A program made the translations under genes and the position numbers. The notes beneath the pieces were generated by a model. The model searched no databases. It was not told the DNA's origin and saw only the letters and a program-made list of their open reading frames with translations. DNA of 64,000 nt. It comes from Arabidopsis thaliana. Lineage: Eukaryota; Streptophyta; Magnoliopsida; Brassicales; Brassicaceae. This document shows positions 11,202 to 20,072 of the stretch, piece after piece (position 1 is the first letter of the stretch; every line of letters starts with the position of its first letter). The stretch lies in NCBI RefSeq assembly GCF_000001735.4, contig NC_003076.8, positions 7,874,001 through 7,938,000 on the forward strand, given 5' to 3'.

Positions 11202-12996
11202 GAGCAAGACCATTGGTAAGTCCTTATAAAGGAATCCTTACATTTGTATAATAATAAATTTTGAAAATTTTAAAGTTTAGAGTTTTTGTAGAGTCTTTAC
11301 ATTTTTTACTGTCCAGTGGTAGAATCCTTAAGTGAATTTTTTTTTTAAAAAAAACCAGTCATTTTGGATGAAGAACTTGCCATTTTGGATGAACTAGTAT
11401 TTTGATGAAATTAAATAGGTTTTAGCTTTGTATTGGAGTTTGTGTACTTTACTTGTTCGGTTTCTTCATTCTATTTACTTGAGGTGTGTGTGATTATTTC
11501 TACTTTTGGGTTTGTTGACATATGTCATAACTCAGTGGCTTCTCTTTTGGATGTTATGTGTTCGCATGCTTCAGAGAAGCCTTTTGGTACGTCAAAATCA
11601 AATGCTACATGGTCATGTAACAAGGAGTAAGTATATTATAGAAGGATCTCATACAGCAAACCCATTAACATCATTACATTAATATCTAAAGCGTACAACA
11701 ATCACTAATTTACTATGTACACACGCTTCTGTCATAAGAGTTTGGAATGTGACAGATACATAACCACAAACCAAATGAATAAGGAAAGAGTCTTTACAGA
11801 TCCGAGTCTTGCCAGCTAGCCAAGCAGAGTTCATGTAATTCATTGAGTATCCATTCCTCACCATTGTGACCACCAAGGACCAATACTCTAGTTCCTCCAA
11901 CAACGCATGTGCTATGTCCCCAAGCTAACTTGGGTGGTTTCCCTGGGACATTCAGGATCCTCCATGACGGTTTCTCTTTTGAAGGATCTATTAGGAATAG
12001 TTGCGAAGGAGAGTGAAGCCCTGCAATAGACCCTCTAAGATGATGACCCTACCACACGGCATTCTCACAACCACATTAAAGACTTGCACAAACCTGAATG
12101 TTGAAAAGATGAGAAAGGTAACATCTTGAGATACCAAAGGCCTAAGAAAAAGAAGCACTTGCCTCAACAAGTCTCACCTTCAACAGATTCCATCTCGTGT
12201 TTGGTTTCCCAATCACCTAGAAGACCAAGTAACACCATTTTCCATTAGTTGATACATCTTTTCAGAGGAATTTCATCGAACACATTCAAGTCACAAACCA
12301 CAGCAGATATCAAAAATAAGAAATTTTTGAAAACCACACAAAGTGTAATGATGAGATGGAATTGTTACCTCCTCAGACAATGTTGAGGCCGAAGAAGAGG
12401 AGGATACGAAAAAGATCACAACCTAGACCCGTTTTGTCAGGACAATTGATGGTTATAACACTCGGGTCACCTTCTTTCTCCGATTGACTGATTATCACTA
12501 CGTTGTCCGAAAAATTCCCATCTTGTGATTGTGATTTATTCTTGCTTTAAGCTCTAATTGTGATTTCTTCCTCAAAACTATCTTATTAATCTTCTCTCTC
12601 CGATTTGGTTCATCAAAATCGCCGATTATGTTCGAAGTCACAGATGTTGAGACCGTCGGTTGAGATGATGATCACGGCGGAAGGGGGACGATTTTCTTCG
12701 GTTATCTTCTCCAATTTGATGATGTGGACGCCGCATGAAGCTGATCGAGAGAGAATTCATCCGGAGAAAACAAGAGAAGAGAGACAATGATTTCGCAAAC
12801 AGAGGAAAGAAAAAAAATTGTTTTGTCTCTTACCTTACCCAATGGGAAACCACCACGTATACGCACCTAAAACATCACAAAATACCTAAGCTAAGGTGCG
12901 TACCTTGATTAATTTCATTTTTCTGATTTAATTTTGGCTTCTTTTTGTAAGGATTCAGTACTAGAAACTCTTAAGGACCCTCCAATGGAGGTGGTC
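11202..12996. mobile_element. Harbinger-like TIR element carrying an FKF1 gene fragment
   Basis: The 1795-bp insertion is flanked by a 3-bp direct repeat TCA (11199-11201 and 12997-12999). Its ends are imperfect terminal inverted repeats: left GAGCAAGACCATTGG then GTCCTTA; right, reverse-complemented, GACCACCTCCATTGG then GTCCTTA. Removing it restores the intron 6 donor (GAT|GTGAGT) of the HMGB copy exactly as in its paralogues. The T-N-A target duplication and TIR style suggest PIF/Harbinger, but no transposase is present. It is non-autonomous and carries captured host sequence. A GC-richer exon-like block at about 12600-12790 was not identified. Confidence 0.75.
11794..12083 (-). pseudogene. 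Captured FKF1 C-terminal kelch fragment
   Basis: On the minus strand the segment reads MPCGRVII, then after a 1-base deletion near 12037 continues in another frame as [58 protein letters not shown] and [12 protein letters not shown], to a stop at 11796-11794. I recognise this as the last two kelch repeats and native C-terminus of FKF1, the LOV/F-box/kelch blue-light receptor (ADO3). The LOV and F-box domains are missing and the frame is broken, so it is not a functional gene. Its orientation is the same as the host pseudogene. Confidence 0.8.
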
Positions 12997-13725
12997 TCAC
13001 ATCCTTAGTCATAGAGTTCCACTGTTCAACACCGAACTTTGCAACCTACAATAGCACAGTTTAGTAAATCACATAAACACTAAACATAGTAGTCAAAGCA
13101 TAGCAATGAGCAAAGTTAAAAGTCATACATCCTTAATGAGAGTACCAAGATAATCTTGTCTAAAAGATTTACGGAAACCATTCCTGCAAAGTGAAAGAGC
13201 AACATCCATCAGCATCATCCCTAAAGAGTATACAACTTATATCAACAAAAAGTAAGTATGAAACGATGAACATTACATGAAGATACAGAAGGCGGTAAGA
13301 GGTGGCTTGGCCTTTCTACGCCTCATTGGTTCATGTTCATCAGATTCTGTCTCAACATCTGAAGCTTCTGAACAACAAACACAACAACCAAATCCACAGA
13401 GATTATGATAACACTGAAAACACAAAATACAGTAAGGAGGGGAAACAACAAAAGAGATGATGATTACCTGGATACTCCGAACAAAAAATCAAGGCTACAC
13501 ATGTGAATGCTTATAAGCTCTACATGAACTTTCTGGTTACATTTTTCACTGAATTTTCAACCCAAAAAAAAAGTTGTGAGAAGCCTTGGAAATCCCAATC
13601 GGTAAACCCTAAACCGAACAAAAATTCGACTGAAAATAGATCCAAAGAAGAAGAAATCACCAGCGAGTGAAGATAGCACTGCCATCTTTAGAGGTGTTGC
13701 TGCTACTTTCCGTTTCGCCTGACAT

Positions 13726-14640
13726 ATCTTACTTTTCTCTGTCTTCTGAGAGAATTCTGACTCCAGCAAGGGTTAGGATTTTTATTCGATGACAAGGGTT
13801 TTATAGACTCTGGTGGAAGGAAAAAAAAAAGTAAATTTGTTGAAATTAAAAAAGATTTGCGTAATGCGTGGGCTACAAGAAAGTGGTATAAAATAGTTGT
13901 GACTCCGAAATATTCGTTAACTGTATGGTTGTGAACCGACTAAATATGGGCGATAAAATGTGTGCTTGGATGTGGGTGTGGATGCTAGATGTGTTTTTCT
14001 GTCAAGATCCTATGGAGACTCCGAAATATCATGTTGTTACTCATCACAGATATGGGAAGTGATATCTCAAAGCATCTTAGCTCATCGCTATACACATGTT
14101 CAGTGTAATTCTCTCCTTAATCTCCGACTCTACATACAGCCACACACCTCGTTTTCGTTTGAGGTATGTATATCCATGTAAATCATAAGCTCTAGCCTCT
14201 TCTATAACCGTAAAATTGGCTTTAGCTGCTTCAGTTCTTTTTAATGCTAAGGTAGAGTTGAATTACGCAGCTGTTTCTTGCCAGATAGAGTCAACGTTAG
14301 GCAAGAATTCCTCCATTGATGGGTTAGCCATTAGTAAACTTGAAAGTGATAGACCTACATCCACACCTGCGTCAATCAGACAATACAAAGAAGGGAAGAT
14401 CTGCATCTGATCATCATTAATATAGGAATATTTTATACCCAACCAGCAAAACACACAAGTCACAAGCAAAGGATTCGAAACCAAACGTGACTTTTAAGTC
14501 TACAGCATTAGTAAAACGAAAAACATAGCTTCATTACTTGTTTAAACAAAAGGCATTACCATTTCAGTGAACTACAAAAAACCCACTTGCTCACAACTTA
14601 ACTTCAAATAAACTACTTTCACTAATAAAGGCTTCATTTA
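13726..14640. other. Spacer between HMGB pseudogene and HMGB6
   Basis: The part next to 13725 is the former leader of the pseudogene. 13960-14410 contains plus-strand open frames of 64-73 codons that read like protein but lack recognisable domains; they may be a transposon scrap. The block at 14640-14711 is HMGB6 3' UTR. Confidence 0.35.
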
Positions 14641-14711
14641 CAATGCATCGCAACGATTAGAGATAAACCGATTTCAGTAAGACTAGAACCACAAAAACGA
14701 GCATATCATTT

Positions 14712-16111
14712 CTAGTAGTCATCCAAAATCTCTTCTTCCTCCTCTTCTTTACCCTCAGCTTCTTTCTTGTCATCATCTGTGTTCTCAACTTCTTTCTCCT
14801 CAACTTCATCATCATCGTCAACTTGTTTCTCCTCAGCATCATCAACATCATCAGATTGCTTCTCCTCATCTTCCTCCTGAAAAAGTCATCGAATCATCTC
14901 AACACTAAAGATTTCATTTAGTAAGTGAAACACTGCCCATTAATTATGAAACACATACTTCCTCATCAGCATCATTACTTTCCAGTGACTTGTTATACTC
15001 TGCCTTAAGTTCAGCAGCTTTATCCAGATAAACTTTCTTCTCCTAAATGATCAAAGAACACAAACCAGAGTAAGAACACAGTAAACAAATCACCATGACA
15101 CTAATGAAGAAACACGAAAATAAAACAACTCACTTCCTCAGTCAAAGACTTCCACTTCTCACCACCGATCTTTGCAGCCTACAATCATATATATACATAG
15201 CCCAGATTAGTAAATCTCATAAACACTAAACATAGTACTCAAATCATAGTAATGAGCTCGGTTCAAGTCTTACATCCTTAGCTAACGAACCATTATGCTC
15301 TGACTTAAACGTTTTACGGAAGTCACTCCTGTAAAGTAAAAGGTTAACATCAGCATCAACCCTAGAGACTATATCACAATCTAAAAAAAGCAAGTATGAA
15401 CAAAAAACATTACATGAAGATAAAGAAAGCGGTAAGAGGTCGCTTGGGCTTGTTTGAAGTAGACGAGCTCTTCTTCTCATCATTGGTTTTCTTAAGTCTC
15501 TTTGGCTTAGGTCCATCAGATGTTGTCTTCTTCCTGGAACAAAAACAAACATTCAAATAATTCAATATCACATACAGAAACTATACAATCAAGTCTTGAC
15601 GAGTCTTACTTCTCTGCAGGCTTCTTCTTAGCCTCTGCTTGTGTCTCCACAACTTGTGCTTCTGAACAACAACAACAACAACAACCAAATACACAGAGAC
15701 TATGAGACGATGAAACACACAATACAATAAGAAGGGGGGAAAACCAAAGAGATGATTACCGAGATTCACTCTGATCTTAGCATCGAGACTGCAATTGTGC
15801 ATGCTTATAAGCGCTACAGCTACACTCTTGTTACATCCTTCACTGTAATCGATTCAATCCACAGAAAACTTATGAGAAACCCAATCGTTAAAGCTGTAAA
15901 ACCCTAATAAATCTGAAATAAAAACCTAGATCTCTAAATTCGAAACAGAATATTCCGTCGATTCAACAGATTAAGCAAGTAGAACTCACCAGAGAGCGAA
16001 AGCGCTTCCGTCTTTAGCGCGACGTAAGGTAGTAGAAGTGTTGCTGCTAGTCTCGGCTTCGACTCTCTTCCTCTGCTTTGGTGCGTTTGAAGTTGTCGAT
16101 GGTCCAGCCAT
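14712..16111 (-). CDS. HMGB6: HMGB6, high-mobility-group B chromatin protein
   Basis: Eight exons (16111-15990, 15842-15760, 15661-15610, 15533-15414, 15328-15274, 15178-15134, 15042-14959, 14876-14712) give 241 residues with consistent phases. The N-terminal extension carries CEGCNK, a short cysteine-containing segment. It is followed by a Lys-rich stretch (residues 80-113). The HMG box covers about 113-180 (KPKRPLTAFFIFM, KIGGEKWKSLTEEEK, YLDKAAELKAEY). A strongly acidic tail of Asp/Glu runs to the C-terminus. HMGB proteins bind and bend DNA without strong sequence specificity and act as nuclear architectural factors in chromatin. It is the only member of this local array with a complete box. 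Confidence 0.96.
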
Positions 16112-17307
16112 TTCTTCCTTTTTCTCGGTTAAGATCGAAAATATCTGTGAATATTTTTCGTGTTCGAGAATTCGATTCGATGAGAAACGTTTGAGAGACT
16201 CGGTGGAGAAGAAAAGGGAGGAAAATGAGAGGGAAACGAAACTTGTTTTCTCAGTTATGGCGCCAATCTGATCCCGCGATACTGTGTTTTTAGGCTTTGA
16301 CACGGATTGTTGACGTGGCGTTCTAATCCACCGTTGGTATTGTATAAAGCGAATAAACGGTCTAGATCTGGATATGATGTTCGCGTCCCATTTATTCGCG
16401 GTTTTTCTTTGTTTAGATGGGCTTTAGGTTTTGAGGCCCATTATAGGCTTAAATATTATTATAACCAAAATTAATCCGGCCCGATATAAATATTTTTCCA
16501 CATAATTAGAAAATGATTGATTTAAAGTAAAGAATAGTAAAAAGTTGATAACGGTAAAAGTGAAAAAAGGCTATAAGGAAGATAGAGATAGGCATGTGGG
16601 TGTGGTGCAGAGAGGTGAGAAGACTTTTGAAGGGTTTTAGGGTGATGGGAAGGTGAAATATAAGCAGTTCTCTCGCTTACTGTGCCACCACCACCACCAA
16701 CGTCAGAGAATCTCAGCTCCTATACTCTTCTCTTCTCTCTCTTTCAAATCTCTTTTTTTTTAACTCATTTTCTATACATTTTTACAAATTTCAGAGTAAT
16801 AGTATTATCTGATTGTAGTTACGTCTATAATCCAAGTTATGATGGATGGATTTGGGGAATATCTAATAGTTAAACTGTTTAAACTCTATCTTCTTCTTCT
16901 TTGTTTTTTGGTGTTTTGTGTTGTTTGTCTTACTTATACTAACTTTCACTCTCTCCAATATGATAATCATTGGGAGATTATGGAATAACTTTCTTACCTC
17001 CAGCAGAATATAAATAAATTTAACACAATTTAATACTATCTTTTTTTGTTTTTTGTTCAACGCATACAATTTAAAATCATAAACACATCTCTCCATCAAA
17101 GAAGTAAAACGATAGTTTGATATATCTCATACACTTAAACATTAGCCTAAGAGAAGATGATGATTAACTTAAACAAAAGTTGTTAAATAGTAACCTAATA
17201 CATAGAAGAATAACAACAACCCAAGAAAGATACATATTTCACAAAGTTGATAAAAGAAACCAACAAGAGGACATGCATAAATATAGAATGTTGTTCTTTT
17301 TTTTCTG
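16112..17307. other. HMGB6 promoter/leader and spacer
   Basis: 16112-16280 is the HMGB6 5' leader and proximal promoter. Paired GGGCTTTAGG and AGGCCCATTATAGG motifs near 16420-16450 resemble site II elements. At 16655-16780 an AATATAAGC box is followed about 30 bases later by a CCACCACCACC and CT-rich leader-like stretch on the plus strand. This could start a transcript, but no convincing ATG-initiated frame follows. The rest is AT-rich. Confidence 0.4.
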
Positions 17308-17502
17308 TTAAAGAGAGTCGAAGTTAAGAGAATAGCTGAGAGGATCGTAGTTGAAACTGACGTGTCTCTTATTCTTCTTGTGTATTGGTGATGATCTCAT
17401 GTTCTTCTTCATCTTCTTAATCTCGGCTTTGATTCTCCATAAAATGCTCTTTATCAGCTTCTTCTTCTTCTTCCCTAGCTCCATTACCATTATGCATCCC
17501 AT
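17308..17502 (-). CDS. Small basic protein with YDPxSYxLNFD motif
   Basis: This intronless 64-codon frame starts MGCIMVMELGKKKKKLIKS and continues ILWRIKAEIKKMKK. It ends with FNYDPLSYSLNFDSL. I recall a family of short plant proteins that combine a basic SxxWRIRAEI-like helix with a C-terminal YDPxSYALNFD motif; their function is unknown to me. MGC at positions 1-3 could allow N-myristoylation and palmitoylation, a speculative membrane tether. A TATAAG box lies about 115 bases upstream on the same strand. No neighbour suggests a role. Being above-background in motif content and having a promoter-like TATA make it a probable gene. Confidence 0.6.
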   Translation of the reverse strand: MGCIMVMELGKKKKKLIKSILWRIKAEIKKMKKNMRSSPIHKKNKRHVSFNYDPLSYSLNFDSL

Positions 17503-17613
17503 TGCTTTTTTGGTCGAAAGTTAGAATTGAGAGAGATAGAGAGCAAAGGACTAGAGAGTGAATAAAGTCAAAATGTGGTTATGCAATAAAACTAAGGAGA
17601 AGGAAGAAGACTA

Positions 17614-17620
17614 CTTATAA
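17614..17620 (-). promoter_or_regulatory. Probable TATA box of the small basic protein gene
   Basis: On the minus strand the sequence reads TTTTTATAAGTAG about 115 bases before the ATG at 17502. The spacing suits a TATA box with a leader of roughly 80 bases. This is inference from sequence only. Confidence 0.4.
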
Positions 17621-18957
17621 AAAGAAAGCAGTATCTCTGTCTTTGTTGTTAGAGCTGTACCAAGAGGAGAAGTGATGTTGACCTCTCACTTTTATATTTT
17701 TTTATATCAGTTATGATTATCCATATACACGTGTATAGCTTTTATCTATAATCTTCTAGTTGTTGGATTTTTAACCGTCCAATAAGTTACTAATCCACAA
17801 AACAGCGATTAAAACAAGCAACATAGAAGAAGCCATTGGAAAAATTGAGACGCATGCGGCGATTTGAATAGTTACTAATCCACCAAGTACTATTTGCTTC
17901 TTTTTTTTCAACCAAAATTTTCTTTCGGTTTCAAGAGTTTTAAGATTTACAGAATCAATGTAATTGTTGAACAACTATCTCATATCTCTTACATTAGATT
18001 AAGGGAACAAACCCACTAAGAGGGTGTATTCAAAATCACGAAGAATAGAACTCATGTGGTTAAACACATCTTTTCTTATAGAAAAATTTCGCATTTTGAA
18101 ATGGTAAAGTTGGTAAAGTTGGAAGTAGACCACCAAACAATAAACTCTTTATGAAATTTATCCACTACAACTATATGAACCATTATCAAATATGCTCGCG
18201 GAGACGACCATGATTAAATTTCATCCCTAACAATCTTATACAATATACTAACAAGGCTACATATACACAAATTAAAAGATAGTTTGATAAGGGACTAACA
18301 CTAGTTGATAAAAACATACGAGTATTCAACAATAATGCGATAAAAAAAAAAAAAAAAAAATGGAGGAGAGAATCTAAAACTACAAAAAGAGACAAACGAA
18401 AATGAACAGTTTGGTCTCGAGAAAAAAGGGAGGGTACGTAGAAGGTGAAGAAGAGTAAGTTTGTACAGCAGAAGCTTGTTTGGTCGTGGTCTCTTAACGT
18501 AAACGCAGAGCAGAGGCATGGGATAATGCTAGCTACTTCACTGTCAATTTTCACATCTCCCTTTTTTTATATTTTATTATTGTAGAGAAATAAAAATTAT
18601 TTTGTTAGGTAGTTGATGACAATTCCGTTACATGGTTTTGGCAATTTCGTTTTCTCAAGAAAACTCTAGTCTGTTGGATTTATTGCAGTTTTTGCAGATT
18701 TTCTCTATTCTCTTTTATTACTTCTTGTGTTTTTTGTTTTATTATGTCTCTACTTTCGACAAGTTTATCTTTCTTCTTCCTCTTCTTTAAATGTGTAATG
18801 CAGTACATTTGATTTGGCCTCTATCACCTACCTCAATGGATCTTTTGTTAACAGATTGCATTAATGGTGGTTGAGTTCATTTTTCATGGTTTAAGTAATA
18901 AAAATACTTAAACAAAGGCCAAGGAAATACTATTTTGTGAAAAATGATCCAATAAAC
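17621..18957. other. AT-rich spacer
   Basis: No supported gene is present. Minus-strand frames at 18186-18554 are built around poly-T and repeated TTC codons, without any domain. A 20-base A run occurs near 18342. Confidence 0.45.
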
Positions 18958-19532
18958 TAGGCCTGGGCAAAAAAACCGCTAACCGATTAACCGAACCGAA
19001 CCGAACCGAAAAACATGGTCCGGTTTGGGTTTGGATAGCTTAAAATAACTGGCTGGATATTATATGTCTTAGATTTCGGTTTCGGTTTCGGTTAGGTTCG
19101 TAACCGATAACCAAAGGATAACCAAAGCATATATGTATGATAGATAATATATCACATATATTGTATGTATTAACACTTAACTATGTTTTTCTCTTTATTA
19201 GTTTGCAAGTTGAATTTCGTGAGTTGTGAATAAGGTGTTTTAATATTATGGAGAGTATGGACCATCTTTGTGAGTTGTGAATATTTCTTTTTTTTACGTA
19301 CGTTCTATATCGGTATTGGTCAAAAATTTTGGTTGTTTTGGTTTTTAGTCGGTTATTTCGGTTTTAGTTTATTTATGGTTACCAAGTTTAATATCCAAAC
19401 CGAACCGAACCGAAAGATATCCGAACCGAACCAAAATTCTTCAAATATCCAAATGGTTCTTATATTACTATAACCGAAATAACCGAAACCATGCGCAACC
19501 GAAGCGAAACCGAATGGTTAACCGAATGCCTA
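18958..19532. mobile_element. hAT-like MITE with 8-bp target duplication
   Basis: The 575-bp element begins TAGGCCTGGGCAAAA and ends ACCGAATGCCTA. The outer 5 bases TAGGC/GCCTA are perfectly inverted. It is flanked by the identical octamer CAATAAAC at 18950-18957 and 19533-19540, the 8-bp duplication typical of hAT transposons. Both subterminal regions are packed with AACCGAACCGAACCGAAA-type repeats in opposite orientations. There is no transposase, so it is non-autonomous. Confidence 0.85.
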
Positions 19533-20072
19533 CAATAAACATTGTTCATGACACCTTTTTTATTTGCTTTTCTGTGTGTTTTACGAATTTTAGTATGAAG
19601 AATTCATTTCCATTTTTGCTCTTTTTGGCTCATAATTAATAACGAAGAACATAAGATTGAACAACGACATGAAGAAATCCAAGAAACCGCGAAAAACCTC
19701 TATTCATGTTTCGAGAGAACACTGAACATGTCTCTTTCAGACGAGTAGAAACTCAAGCAGTACTCTCATAAGAACAATACACAGCCCAATGGCTCTCTCT
19801 CTTTCTCTCTGTCCCTCTCTACTACACACCAAAATTAGAACAATGCAGACAAAGATTAGTGACCAGAAGCAGCTAACTTGGGAGGATTTTTGCCTTCCAA
19901 CTCTTTTGGTTAACTTAGTAAGTATCAGCCTTTAGTTTTTGTTAGACTCCCTTTGGAACCAAATCCACATCAAAAAGCAGATGGTTGGGGACTTGGGATG
20001 ATGCAGGTTCTTCCACGAGGAAGACGGGCTTTTGCTCTGCGTTTTTGTCCAGGGTTGTAAGACTCATAGTTA

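Larger units (their letters stand above)
11036..13725 (-). pseudogene. HMGB pseudogene interrupted by a TIR element
   Basis: Exons homologous to HMGB6 are exon 1 (13725-13661, MSGETESSSNTSKDGSAIFT), exon 2 (13548-13468), fused exon 3/4 (13367-13277, ending KPPLTAFCIFM), exon 5 (13183-13129), exon 6 (13045-13001) and exon 7 (11107 to about 11045). Exon 2 is 81 nt instead of 83 nt, so the next exon is read out of frame and meets TGA within a few codons. Intron 6 holds a 1.8-kb insertion directly after its donor. Exon 8 is absent. Splice signals are otherwise recognisable, so decay is moderate. A transcript is possible but a full HMG protein is not. I think this corresponds to the At5g23410 interval. 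Confidence 0.75.

Noticed and set aside
13960-14410. Possible retrotransposon reverse transcriptase or RNase H fragment
   Set aside because: The 64-73-codon frames look protein-like, but I could not match them to RT, RNase H or integrase motifs.
14657-14869. Minus-strand frame rich in Met/Lys/Arg
   Set aside because: A frame-shifted reading of the Asp/Glu-rich tail exon of HMGB6 (GAT/GAA repeats read as ATG/AAG).
15244-15552. 102-codon minus-strand frame
   Set aside because: It runs through HMGB6 introns 4 and 5 in the wrong phase; the spliced HMGB6 model explains this region fully.
16682-16873. Plus-strand frame beginning PPPPPTSEN after a CCACCACC run
   Set aside because: It lacks an ATG (begins at GTG) and derives from a simple CCA repeat and T-rich DNA; a noncoding transcript is possible but a protein is not supported.
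18186-18554. Minus-strand frame of 122 codons
   Set aside because: Made largely of Phe/Leu/Ser codons from poly-T and CT tracts, overlapping a second frame of similar length; no domain, no promoter signal and no splice context.
18961-19530. AACCGAACCG arrays as a telomeric or CRISPR-like repeat
   Set aside because: The unit is irregular, occurs in opposite orientations and lies within a TIR element with an 8-bp target duplication; CRISPR is not applicable to a plant nuclear genome and the telomere unit is TTTAGGG.
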